Assembly (NCBI GenBank): GCA_022414725.1
Contig: CM039462.1
Coordinates: forward strand, 117,445,966-117,509,965
Reading direction: 5' to 3'
Source: Microglena sp. YARC
Lineage: Eukaryota; Chlorophyta; Chlorophyceae; Chlamydomonadales; Chlamydomonadaceae
Length of the DNA: 64,000 bases
Positions 11,594 to 22,029 of the stretch are shown here, in pieces (position 1 is the first letter of the stretch; each line of letters opens with the position of its first letter). The notes beneath the pieces are model-generated. The model saw only the letters and a list, made by a program, of their open reading frames with translations, made no database searches and was not told the DNA's origin. The position numbers were made by a program, and so were the translations under genes.

Positions 11594-14300
11594 GTCTAGA
11601 GGGTTGACAATGCCAGGAAACTTGGCGACAAAGGACAGAGGTGTGTACCGTCATGAGTAGTTGTTACACCTGGGGGATTTTGTGGCCGCCCAACAGCGGA
11701 GGGCAGGAGCGCGGTAGGCGGAGGGGGGTGAGTGGGTGGAGGTGGGGTTGAGGGTGGGTGGGCGGTGCGGGGATGAGGGAAGTGAGGGGGTCAGGGGGTG
11801 AGGGAGAGTGTGTGTCAGCTCCATGCTGTGTGTGTTAAGTTTTAGGCGTGTGGTGTGGTGTGTGTGGTGTGGGATGGTGTGGTGTGGTGTGGCTGTGGGA
11901 TGGTGTGTGTGGTTGGTGTGGTGTGGATGGTGTGGTGTGGTGTTGGTGTGGTCTAGAGGTTAACGATGCCAGGAAAACTTGCGGACTGAAGGACAGGGTG
12001 TGTACTACTGTTTACTGATTGTGTTTGTGTACAACTGGGGAACTTTGTGGATGCCTAACAACTGGAAGGGCAGGAGGGGGTAAGCAGGGGGTGAGGTGAG
12101 TTGGGGGTGGGTTGTGTTGAGGGGTTGGAGTTGGGAGTTGGGGTTGGGGTGTGTGGTGTGGTGTGGTGTTGTCTGGAGGATCAATGAGCCAGGAAATTTG
12201 GGACTGAAGGACAGTGGTGTGTACCGTATGACGTTAATGTTGTACACCTGAGATTTTGTGGCCGGCCCACAGCTGGAAGGGCAAGGGGGGGGTGGGGTGT
12301 GTGTGGGGGGGGGGTGGGACAGGATGGAGGAGGAGGGGGTTTCGGGGGTTGTGGGGGTTGAGGGGAGGGGAGGAGGGGTGTGTGTTGGTGTGTTGTGTGT
12401 GGTGGGGGGGTGGAGGGGGGTGGGGTTGAGGGGGGGGGGGGGGTGGGTGCGGAACGTGGTTTTTAGGGCTCAGCTTTGTCCCCACGAGCCACACCACACC
12501 ACACACACCGCGGTGTACACAGTGGGGAATTTGTGTCGCCCAACAGACTGAAAGGGAAGGGAGGCAGGAGGGCAGGAGGGGTGTGCCGTGTGGGGTGGGG
12601 TTGAGGTTAGGTGGGGTTGGTGTCTGGTTGAGTGGGGTGAGGAGGGGGTTTGGTATTGGGGTTAGATGGGGGGAGGTGGGGTGGGGTGGGTGGTGGGTGG
12701 GGGGGGGGGTAGGCGTGGGGTGAGGATAGGGGTGGTGGTAGGTGGGGGGTGAGCTGGGGTGGGGTCAGGAGGTGTGTGTGGTGGGGCGGGGGAGGGGGGG
12801 GATGGGGGGAAGAGGGTGAGTGGGTGTAGGGGTAAGGGGAGAGTGTGGTGCGTGTGTTGTAGTTTAGGCGTGCGGTGTGGTGTGCGCTGTGGTGTGGTGT
12901 GGTTGTGGTGTGGTGTGTGAAGTGTGTGTGTGTGGGTGTGGTGTGGTGTGGTGAGGTGTGGTGTGGTGTGGTTGGGTGTTGTGTGGTGCGTTGCGGTGTG
13001 GTGTGGTGTGGTTCGGTGTGGTGGTGGTGTGGTGTGGTGTGGTGTGGTTGTGGTGTGGTGTGGTGTGGGGTGTGGTGTGGTGTGGTGTGGTTCGTATGTG
13101 GTTGTGTGTGTGTGGTCGGTGTGTTTGGTTCGGTGTGGTGTGGTTGGTGTGGTGTGGTGTGGTGTGGTGCTGGTGTGGTTAAGAGGTTTGACGATGCAGG
13201 AAACTTGGAGGAAGGACAGTGTGGTTGTACCGTGTGAGTCATGGTGTACCATGGGGAACTTTTGGTCCGCCCACAACTGGAAAAGGGCAGGAGGGGGGAG
13301 GTAGGCGGGGGGGAGGGGGTGGGGTGGGTTGAGGGGGTCAGTTGGTGCATGGGAGAGGTTGTGAGTGTGTATTGATTAGGTGTGGTGTGGTGTGGTGTGG
13401 TTGGTGTTGGTGTGGTGTTGGTGTGGTGTGGTGTGGTTGTGTGTGGTTCGATGTGGTGTTGGTGTGGGTGTGGTTGGTGTGGTTGGCTGTGGTAGTTGTG
13501 TGGTGTGGTGTGGTGTGGTTGTGTGTGGTGTGGTCTACAGTGTTAACGATGCCAGGAAACTTATGGAGGGAGGACAGTGGTGTACCGATGTGAGTCATGT
13601 TGTACACGATGGGGAACTTTGTGCCGCCAACAGCTGGAAGGCAGGAAGGGGTGTGGTGTTGTTGGGGTGGTGAGGGGTGGGGGTGGGGGTGAGGGGTCAG
13701 TTGTGATGGGCAGAGAGGGGTGAGTGTGTAGCGATAGGTGTGGTTGTGGTGTGGTTAGAGGTTAATGATGCAAGGGAACGTGGGACCAAGGACAGGGGAT
13801 GACCGTATGAGTCATGTTGTACCACCTGGCGATTTTGTGGCACCGACCAACAGCTGGAGTGTAGGGGGGGAGGTAGGCGGGGGTGAGGAGATGGGGGTGG
13901 GGCGAGGGGTTCAGTTGGTGATGGGAGAGGGGTGGGAGTGTGTAGTGATAGGTGTGGTTTGGTGTGTGGTCTAGGGGTTCATGATGCCAAGGGAACGTGG
14001 GAACCATAGGACAGGGTGTGTACCGTGTTGAGTCATGTTGTACACCTGAGAGGATTTTGTGGCCGTACCAACAGGCTGGAGTTGTAGGGAGGGGAGTAGG
14101 AAGGGGGTGAGGAGGTGGCTGGGTGGGGGCGAAGGGGTCAGTTGTGATGGGAGAGGTGTGAGTGTTAGTGATAAGGTGTGGTGTGGTGTGTCGGAGGGTT
14201 AAGATGCAAGGGAACGTGGGGACCATAGGACAGGTTGTTACCGTATGAGTCATGTTGTACACATGGGGATTTTTGTGGACCGTCCCAACAGCTGGAGGGG
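11594..14300. repeat. Nine dispersed copies of a conserved ~115-bp module in GGTGT DNA
   Basis: A non-simple module recurs at about 11594, 11952, 12172, 12460 (partial), 13180, 13533, 13752, 13970 and 14190, separated by GGTGT-rich DNA and G-rich linkers. Each copy runs from a GTTAACGATGCCAGGAAAC-like start, through GGACAG and GAGTCATGTTGTACAC, to CCAACAGCTGGAAGG. On the minus strand each copy starts with a pyrimidine tract ending in CCAG, followed by CTGTTGG, and most reach a CAG/GTGTAC step; this resembles a small exon with acceptor and donor. The plus strand also has a cysteine-containing frame. Indels stop me choosing a strand, so I annotate it as a repeat with possible exon origin. Confidence 0.75.
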
Positions 14301-14439
14301 TAGGAGGAGTGGGGTTGGGGTATGGGGGATCGGGGGAGTGGTGTGATGGGACGAGGTGTGTTGTTGGAAGTTATAGCCGTGTATGGGTGGGGGAGTTGGG
14401 GTGGGTGGTGGGGAGAGGGATTGGGTGGTTGTGTTGTGG

Positions 14440-14760
14440 GGGGGGGGTGATGGGCGTGAGGTAAGGGTTGAAGGGTTGGAGAGGGTTGGTGTGGCGTGTG
14501 TGAGGGGGGGAGGGGGGGGGGCAAGCCAAATTTCCCCCCCCCCCCCCCCCCCCCACCCCCCCCTTCTTACCCTCCTACTACCCAATTTCCTGCACACACG
14601 CATACCCCGAAATAAATTAACATTACCCCACCCCACCCACCCCACCCCCCTCCCCCCACCCCTTCCCCCCATACACCTACCTCCATTTTTCCCCCCTCCC
14701 TCTCCCTATTTCACATTTACCCCCCTCCCCCACCCACCACCACAACACCATACAACCACA
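14440..14760. repeat. Abrupt G-run to C-run switch
   Basis: A G-rich stretch ending near 14521 changes within about 15 bases into a long C-run and C-rich DNA. The composition flips strand here. It may be a biological inversion point or a wrong join between reads. Confidence 0.6.
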
Positions 14761-14773
14761 CGAACCCTAACCC

Positions 14774-14932
14774 TATGCTGGCTACCGTGTGGCATCATTT
14801 GGAAAAACATTTGTGATGAGCGAAATCCGATTCTGCCGTGCCACTCCTTTCACCTCCATGTACCGCTCACATGGCAACCCTTACCTGCTCCTGCTTTCCT
14901 CTCATGTTCTGATAGTGCTGAGTGGGATGAGA
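14774..14932 (+). other. Short non-repetitive open segment, possible exon
   Basis: Between two satellites lies about 160 bp of mixed composition with an open plus-strand frame of roughly 50 codons (including GKTFVMSEIRFC and a leucine-rich stretch). It has no stop until it enters the satellite near 15.0 kb. It is preceded by two telomere-like CCCTAA units, too few to call a telomere. I recognise no family and no convincing splice sites. Confidence 0.2.
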
Positions 14933-14939
14933 AAGATTA

Positions 14940-15943
14940 TAGAGTGGGTTCAGATGGTCGATAGTGGTTTGAAGTGGTTGGAAAGTGGTTATTAATCCTC
15001 CATGTCGACAGAGATGCTGAATGGGGAGGCAGTTATTAGGAGTGGGTGAGATGGTTATAGAGTGGTGGAAAGTGGTGGAAAGTGGTTATTATCCCTCATT
15101 GTCCGATAGATGCGAATGGGTGAGGCAGTTATAGAGTGGGTATGAGATGGTTATAAGTGGTTGGAAAGTGTTGGAAAGCTTGGTTATTATCCTCCACTGT
15201 CAGAGAGATGATGCTGTGGTGAGCAGGTGGTATGAAGGGTTATATGTAAAGCGGTTCGAGGAGTGGTTACAAGTGGTAGGCACCTCTCTGCCGGCCCAGT
15301 TTCCTCCTCCATGTCGGATGATGGTGTGATGGGTGAGATAGTGGTTATAAAGGCGGTTGAGGAGTGGTTGACAAGTGTTTAGGCACCTTCTTGCTGTCCC
15401 GCTTCCTCCTCCATGTCGGAGAGGTGCTGAGTGGGGTGAGACAGTGGTTACGAAGTGGTTAGAAAGCCGGAGTTGGGATAAGTGGTTACTAGTGGTTAGG
15501 CACCCTTCTATGCCGTCCCGCTTCCTCCTCGATGTCTACAACGGCTGATGATTGGTGAGACCAGTTCATAAGAATAGATAGAAAAGTGGTGTAGAAAGCA
15601 GTGGGAGTGGTTTGGGAAAGTGGTTCACAAGTGGTTAGGGCCAACCTTCTTGCTGTTCCTGCTTCCTCCCATGTCTGAAAGGTGCTGATTGGGGTGAGAC
15701 AGTTATAAAATGGTTGAAAAGTGGTTAGAAAGCAGCTGGGGAGTGGTTGGAAAGTGGTTCACAAGTGGTTTCTGGCAACCTTCTTGCTTGTCGCCGCTTC
15801 CTCCATGTCTGAAAGGTGGCTGTATTGGGGTGAGACAGTTATAAAATGTTGAAAAAGTGTAAGAAAGAGCTGGGGATGGTTGGAAAGTGGTTCAGATGCG
15901 TTATAATTGTGTTGGAAATGGTTGGAAGTGGTTAATCTCTTCT
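14940..15943. repeat. Satellite of GTGGTTGGAAAG and CCTCCTCCATGTC blocks
   Basis: About eight copies of a 110-150 bp unit that joins AAGTGGTTGGAAAGTGGTT runs with GCTTCCTCCTCCATGTC, a GAGATGCTGA-like block and GGTGAGACAGTTATA. Copies are indel-rich. The array continues up to the assembly gap. Confidence 0.85.
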
Positions 15944-16943
15944 NNNNNNNNNNNNNNNNNNNNNNNNNNNNNNNNNNNNNNNNNNNNNNNNNNNNNNNNN
16001 NNNNNNNNNNNNNNNNNNNNNNNNNNNNNNNNNNNNNNNNNNNNNNNNNNNNNNNNNNNNNNNNNNNNNNNNNNNNNNNNNNNNNNNNNNNNNNNNNNNN
16101 NNNNNNNNNNNNNNNNNNNNNNNNNNNNNNNNNNNNNNNNNNNNNNNNNNNNNNNNNNNNNNNNNNNNNNNNNNNNNNNNNNNNNNNNNNNNNNNNNNNN
16201 NNNNNNNNNNNNNNNNNNNNNNNNNNNNNNNNNNNNNNNNNNNNNNNNNNNNNNNNNNNNNNNNNNNNNNNNNNNNNNNNNNNNNNNNNNNNNNNNNNNN
16301 NNNNNNNNNNNNNNNNNNNNNNNNNNNNNNNNNNNNNNNNNNNNNNNNNNNNNNNNNNNNNNNNNNNNNNNNNNNNNNNNNNNNNNNNNNNNNNNNNNNN
16401 NNNNNNNNNNNNNNNNNNNNNNNNNNNNNNNNNNNNNNNNNNNNNNNNNNNNNNNNNNNNNNNNNNNNNNNNNNNNNNNNNNNNNNNNNNNNNNNNNNNN
16501 NNNNNNNNNNNNNNNNNNNNNNNNNNNNNNNNNNNNNNNNNNNNNNNNNNNNNNNNNNNNNNNNNNNNNNNNNNNNNNNNNNNNNNNNNNNNNNNNNNNN
16601 NNNNNNNNNNNNNNNNNNNNNNNNNNNNNNNNNNNNNNNNNNNNNNNNNNNNNNNNNNNNNNNNNNNNNNNNNNNNNNNNNNNNNNNNNNNNNNNNNNNN
16701 NNNNNNNNNNNNNNNNNNNNNNNNNNNNNNNNNNNNNNNNNNNNNNNNNNNNNNNNNNNNNNNNNNNNNNNNNNNNNNNNNNNNNNNNNNNNNNNNNNNN
16801 NNNNNNNNNNNNNNNNNNNNNNNNNNNNNNNNNNNNNNNNNNNNNNNNNNNNNNNNNNNNNNNNNNNNNNNNNNNNNNNNNNNNNNNNNNNNNNNNNNNN
16901 NNNNNNNNNNNNNNNNNNNNNNNNNNNNNNNNNNNNNNNNNNN
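15944..16943. other. Assembly gap of 1000 N
   Basis: Exactly 1000 undetermined bases, a conventional placeholder length, so the true distance is unknown. Different satellites end on either side, so the gap probably lies inside repeat DNA. Confidence 0.99.
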
Positions 16944-17001
16944 GTGGGTCGCTCAATAGGTTGCGTCACTGTGGGGTGTATCCTGGCTGGGTTTGTCTCA
17001 C

Positions 17002-17057
17002 CGCGTCCGCGGACCGTTGCGCACCTCGCCGAGCTCCTCGGCCGCACCCTTCTCGCT
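17002..17057 (-). CDS. Candidate internal exon, GC-rich, unknown protein
   Basis: On the minus strand a pyrimidine-rich acceptor (ACCCTCCTTCAG) precedes a 56-bp segment that ends at a strong donor (CG/GTGAGAC). One frame reads SEKGAAEELGEVRNGPRT, a charged helix-like peptide with G or C at almost every third codon position. This GC-rich codon use differs from the AT-tolerant exons of the two genes further right. No neighbouring exon can be linked: the donor side runs into the 1000-N gap and the acceptor side is satellite. It could be a real exon of a gene interrupted by the gap, or chance splice-like sequence. I do not recognise a family. Confidence 0.3.
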
Positions 17058-17063
17058 CTGAAG

Positions 17064-20000
17064 GAGGGTGTACATGCGTAGTGGGTGTAAGTGCGTAGGT
17101 GGGTGTAGGTGGTGTAGAGGTGTAAGTGCGTAAGGTGGGGTGTAAGTGCGTAGGTGGGTTAGGTGGGTGTAGGTGGGTAGGTGGGTGTAGGTGGTGTAGG
17201 TTGTGTAGGTGGGTGTGGTGGGTGTAGGTGGGTGTAAGTGCGTAGGTGGGTGTAGGTGGGTGTAGGTGGTGCAGGAGGGTTGGGTAAGTGCGTAGGTGGT
17301 GTAAGTGCGTAGTGGGTGTAGGTGGGTGTAGGAGGTGTAAGTGCGTAGGTGTGTAAGTGTGTAGGTGGGTGTAGGTGGGTGTAGTGGGGCGTGGTGGTGT
17401 AGGTGGGTGTGGGGTGTAAGTGCGTAGGTGGGTGTAGGTGGGTGTAAGAGGGTGAGTGCGGGGTGGGTGTAAGTGCGTAGGTGGGTGTAGGTGGGTGTTG
17501 TTGGGTGCAGGTGGGTGTAAGTGCGTAGGTGGGTGTCAGGGTGTAATTGGGTGCAGGTGGGTGTAAGTGCGTAGGTGGGTGTCAGGGTGTAGTTGGGTGC
17601 AGGTGGGTGTAGGTGGGTGTAGGTGGGTGTCAGGGTGTAATTGGTTGCATGTGGGTGTAAGTGCGTAGGTGGGTGTCAGGGTGTAGTTGGGTGCAGGTGG
17701 GTGTATGGTTGGGTGTAATGTGGGTGTCAGGGTGTAATTGGGTGCAAGGTGGGTGTGAAGTCGTAGGTGGGTGTCAGGGTGAAGTTGGGTGCAGGTGGGT
17801 GTAAGTGCGTAGGTGGGTGACAGGGTGTAGTTGGGTGCAGGTGGGTGTAAGTGCGTAGATGGGTGTCAGGGTGTAAGTAGGTGCAGGTGGGTGTAAGTGC
17901 GTAGGTGGGTGTCAGGGTGTAGTTGGGTGCAGGTGGGTGTAAGTGCGCAGGTGGGTGTCAGGGTGTAGTTGGGTGCAGGTGGGTGTAAGGGTGTCCAGTG
18001 GTGTAGTTGGGTGCAGGTGGGTGTAAGTGCGTAGGTGGGTGTCAGGGTGTAGTTGGTGTGCAGGTGGGTGCAAGTGCCGTAGGTGGGTGTAGTATGTGTA
18101 AGGTGGGTGTAGGTGGGTGTAAGTGCATAGGTGGGTGTAGGTAGGCTGTAAGTGCGTAGCGTGGGTGTGGTGGTGTAGGTGGGTTGTAGGTGGTGTAAGT
18201 GCTTAGGTGGGTGTAGGTGGTGTAGTGGGTGTAAGTGCTATGGTGGGTGTAGGTGGGTGTAAGTGCATAGGTGGGTGTAGGTGGGTGTAGGTGGGTGTAA
18301 GTGCGTAGGTGGGTGTAGGTGGGTGTTGTTGGGTGCAGGTGGGTGTAAGTGCGTAGTGGTGTCAGGGGTGTAATTGGGTGCAGGTGGGTGTAGTGCGTAG
18401 GTGGGTGTCAGGGTGTAGTTGGGTGAGGTGGGTGTAGGGTGGGTGTAGGTGGGTGTCAGGGGTGTAAATTGGTTGATGTGGGTTAAGTGCGTAGGTGGGT
18501 GTCAGGGGTGTAGTTGGGTGACAGTGTGGTGTAGGTGGTGTAGGTGGGTGTCAGGGTGTAAATTGGGTGCAGGTGGGTGTTAAGTGCGCAGGTGGGTGTT
18601 TCAGGGTGTAGTTGGGTGGCAGGGTGGGTGGTAAAAGTGTGTAGTCGGGTGTCAGGGTGTAAGTTCGGTGCAGGTGGGTTGTAGTGCGTAGGTGGGGTGT
18701 GGTCAGGGTGTTGTTGGGTGCAGGTGGGTGTAGTCGTAGGTGGGTGTAGGTGGTGTAGTAGGTTGTAGGTGGGTGTGAAGTGCGTAGGTGGTGTAGGTGG
18801 TTGTAAGGGTGGTGTAAAGTCGAAGGTGGGTGTAGTGGTGTAAGTGGCATACAGTGGTGTAGGTGGGTGTAGGTGGGTGTAAGTGCGTAGGTAGGTGTAG
18901 GTGGGTGTAGTTGGTGCAGGTGGGTGTAAGTGCGTAGGTGGGTGTCAGGGTGTATTGGTGCAGGTGGGTGTAAGTGGCGTAGGTGGGTGACAAGGTGAGT
19001 TGGGTGCCAGGTGGGTGTAAAATGCGTAGGTGGGTGTCAGGGTGTAGTTGGGTGCAGGTGGGTGTATGTGGGTGTCAGGGTGTAGTTGGGTGCAGGTGGG
19101 TGTAAGTGCGTAGGTGGGTCAGGGTGTAGTTGGGTGCAGGTGGGTGTAAGTGCGTAGGTGGGTGTCAGGGTGTAGGTGGGTGCAGGTGGGTGTAAGTGCT
19201 TAGGTGGGTGTAAGGTGGTGTAGGTAGGTGTAGGTGGGGTAAGTGCGTAAGGTGGGTGTAGGTATGTGTAGTGGGTGTTGGTGGGTGTAAGTGCGTAGCG
19301 TGGGTGTTAGGTGGGTGTAAGTGCGTAGGTGGGTGAGGTGGGTGTAGGTGGGTGTACGGTGGGTGTAAGTCGCGGTAGGTGGGTGTAGGTGGGTGTAAGT
19401 GCGTAGGTGGGTGTAGGTGGGTGTAAGTGCATAGGTGGGTGCAGGTGGGTGTAAGTGCGTAGGTGGGTGTAGGTGGGTGTAGTTGGGTGTAGGTGGGTGT
19501 AAGTGCGTAGGTGGGTGTCAGGGTGGAATTGGGTGCAGGTGGGTGTAAATGTAGGTGGGTGTCAGTGTGTAATTGGGTGCAGGTGGGTGTAAGTGCGTAG
19601 GTGGGTGTCAGGGTGTAGTTGGGTGCAGATGGGTGTAAGTGCGTAGGTGGTGTAGGGTGTAGTTGGGGTGCAGGTGGGTGTAAGTGCGTAGGTGAGTGTG
19701 GCGGGTGTAGGTGGGTGTAAGTGCGTAGGTGGGTGTAGGTGGGTGTAAGTGCATAGGTGGGTGAGGTGGGTGTAGGTGGGTGTAGGTGGGTGTAGGAGGG
19801 TGTAAGTGTGTAGGTGGGTGTAAGTGGCGTTAGGGGGTAGGTGGGTGTAGGTGGGTGTAAGTGCGTAGGTGGGTGTAGGTGGGTGTAAGTGCGTAGGTGG
19901 GTGTAGGTGGTGTAGTGCATAGGTGGTGAGGTGGGTGTAGGGGGTGAAGGGGGTGTAAGTGCGTAGGTGGGGTGTAATTGCCGTAGGTGGGTGTAGGTGG

Positions 20001-21905
20001 GTGTAGGTGGGTGGAGGAGGGTGTAAGTGCGTAGGTGGGTGTAAGTGCGTAGGTGGGTGTAGGTGGGTGTAGGTGGGCGTAGGTGGGTGTAGGTGGGTGT
20101 AGGTTGATGTAGTGGGTGTAGGTTGGGTGTTAGGTGGTGTAAGTGCGTAGTGGGTGATAGGTGGGTGGAGTGGGTGCAGGAGGGTGGTAAGTGCGTACGG
20201 TGGGTGTAAGTGCGTAGGTGGGTGTAAAGGTGGTAGTAGGAAGGGTGTAAGTGCGTAAGGTTGGGTGTAGTGTGTAAGGTGGTGTACGGTGGTGTAGGTG
20301 GGCGTAGGTGGGCTGTAGTGGGTGTAGGGGGTGTAAGGCGTAGGTGGGTGTAGGGTGGGGTGTAGGAGGGTGTAAAGTGCGTAGGTGGGTGTAAGTGCGT
20401 AGGTGGGTGGTAGGTGGGTGTAGGTGGGCATAGGTGGGTGGTATGTTGGGTGTAGGGTTGGATGTAGGTGGGTGTAGGTGGGTGTGGTGGGTTTGATAAG
20501 TGGCGTAGGTTGGTGAGGTGGGTGTAGGTGGGTGTAGGTGGGGCGTAGGTGTGTGGTGGGTGTAGGTGGGTGTAAGGTGGTGTGTAGGTGGGTGTAGGTG
20601 GGTGTAGGTGGATGTATGGTGGGGTATTAGTGGGTGTTAGGTGGGCGTAGGTGGTGTGTAGGTGGTGTATAGTGCATTAGGTGGGTTGAGGTGGTGTGTA
20701 TGGTGGGTGTTAGGTGGGTGTAAGTGCGAGGTGGGTGTAGGTGGGTGTAAGGTGGGTGTAGATGGGTGTAAGTGTGTAGGTTGGGTGTAGGTGGGTGTAT
20801 GGTGGATGTAGGTTGTGGGGCTGTAGTGGGTGTAGGTGGAATGTAGGTGGGTTAGGTGGGTGTAGGTGTGTAGGTGTGTAGGTGGGTGTAAGTGCGTAGG
20901 TGGGTGTAGGTGGGTGTAGTGGGTGTAGAGGTGTAAGTGCGTAGGTGGGTGTAAATGCGTAGGTGGTGTAGGTGGTGTAGGAGGGTGTAATGTGCGCTAG
21001 GTGGGTGTAGGTGGGTTGTAGGTGGGCGTAGGTGGGTGTAGGTGGGTGTAGGTTGATGTAAGGTGGTGTAGGTGGGTGTAAGTGCGTAGGTGGGTGTAGG
21101 TGGGTGTAGGTGGGTGTAAGTGCGTAGGTGGGTGTAGGTGGGTGTAGGTGGGTGTAGGTGGGTGTAAGTGCGTAGGTGGGTGTAGGTGGGTGTAGGTGGG
21201 TTGTAGGTGGATGTGGTGGGTGTAAGGTGGGTGTAGGTGATGTAGGAGTGGTGTAGGTGGGTGTAAGTGTGTAGGTGGGTGTAGGTGGGGTAAACTGCGT
21301 AGGTGGGTGTAGGTGGGTGTAGGTGGATGTAAGTGGGTGTTAAGTGCGTAGGTGGGTGTAGGGGGTGTAATAAAGCAATAGGTGAGTGTAGGTGGATGTA
21401 AGTGCGTACGGTGGGTGTAGGTGGGTGTAGGTGGGTGTAAGGTTGGGTTTAGGTGGGTGTAGGTGGGTGTATGGTGCGTAGGTGGGTGGTAGGTGGGGTG
21501 TAGGTGTGTAAGTGCGTAGGTGGGTTGTAAGGGTGGTCGTAAGTCCATTAGGTGGAGTGTAGGTGGTAGGTGGGTGTAGGTGGGTGTAGGTGGGTGTAAG
21601 TGCATAGGTTGGGTGATTGGGTGCAGGTGGGTGTAAGTGGGTAGGGGGTGTCAGGGTGCAGTTGGGTGCAGGTGGGTGTAACGCTGCGTAAGGTGGGTGT
21701 CAGGGTGTAGTTGGGCTGCAAGGTGGGTGTAAGTGCGTAGGTGGGTGTTCAGGGTGTAGTTGGTGCAGGTGGTGTAGGTGGGTGTAGGTGGGTGTCAGGG
21801 TGTAATTGGGTGCAGGTGGGTGTAAGTGCGTAGGTGGGTGTCAGGGTGTAGTTGGGTGCAGGTGGGTGTAAGTGCGTAGGTGGGTGTCAGGGTGTAGTTG
21901 GGTGC
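17064..21905. repeat. 4.8-kb GTAGGTGGGT satellite with higher-order structure
   Basis: The array consists of GTAGGTGGGT decamers interspersed with GTAAGTGCGTAG and with a longer variant containing TCAGGGTGTAGTTGGGTGCAG. The variant occurs in blocks (17.46-18.06, 18.3-18.76, 18.9-19.2, 19.5-19.68 and 21.6-21.9 kb), giving a higher-order pattern. One-base indels are common. The G-rich strand could form quadruplexes. Confidence 0.93.
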
Positions 21906-21958
21906 AGTGTACCACACACCCACGATCCATCCAAACCTGTGATAACAAGCTAGGCTAG

Positions 21959-21997
21959 ATTCTTTGGGTGATGGCATGATAACAGACTGCGGAGGAG
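21959..21997 (+). pseudogene. Exon copy homologous to the exon at 36782
   Basis: After a CTAG acceptor-like step, the segment reads in one frame as LGDGMITDCGG and ends at GAG/GTAAGA, followed by a long C-run and CACACA. The exon at 36782-36829 has the matching LGEGMMTN core, the same GTAAGA donor and the same C-run and CACACA intron start. The copy here is 5 bp shorter before the donor, so its downstream frame differs. It is either an upstream duplicate exon or a relic, and it marks the left edge of the 14.8-kb CCA array. Confidence 0.5.
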
Positions 21998-22029
21998 GTA
22001 AGACCCCCCCCCTCCCCCTCCCTCCCCCC

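Noticed and set aside
14760..14775. Telomere-like CCCTAACCCTA
   Set aside because: Only two units, bordered by unique sequence; far too short for an interstitial telomere.
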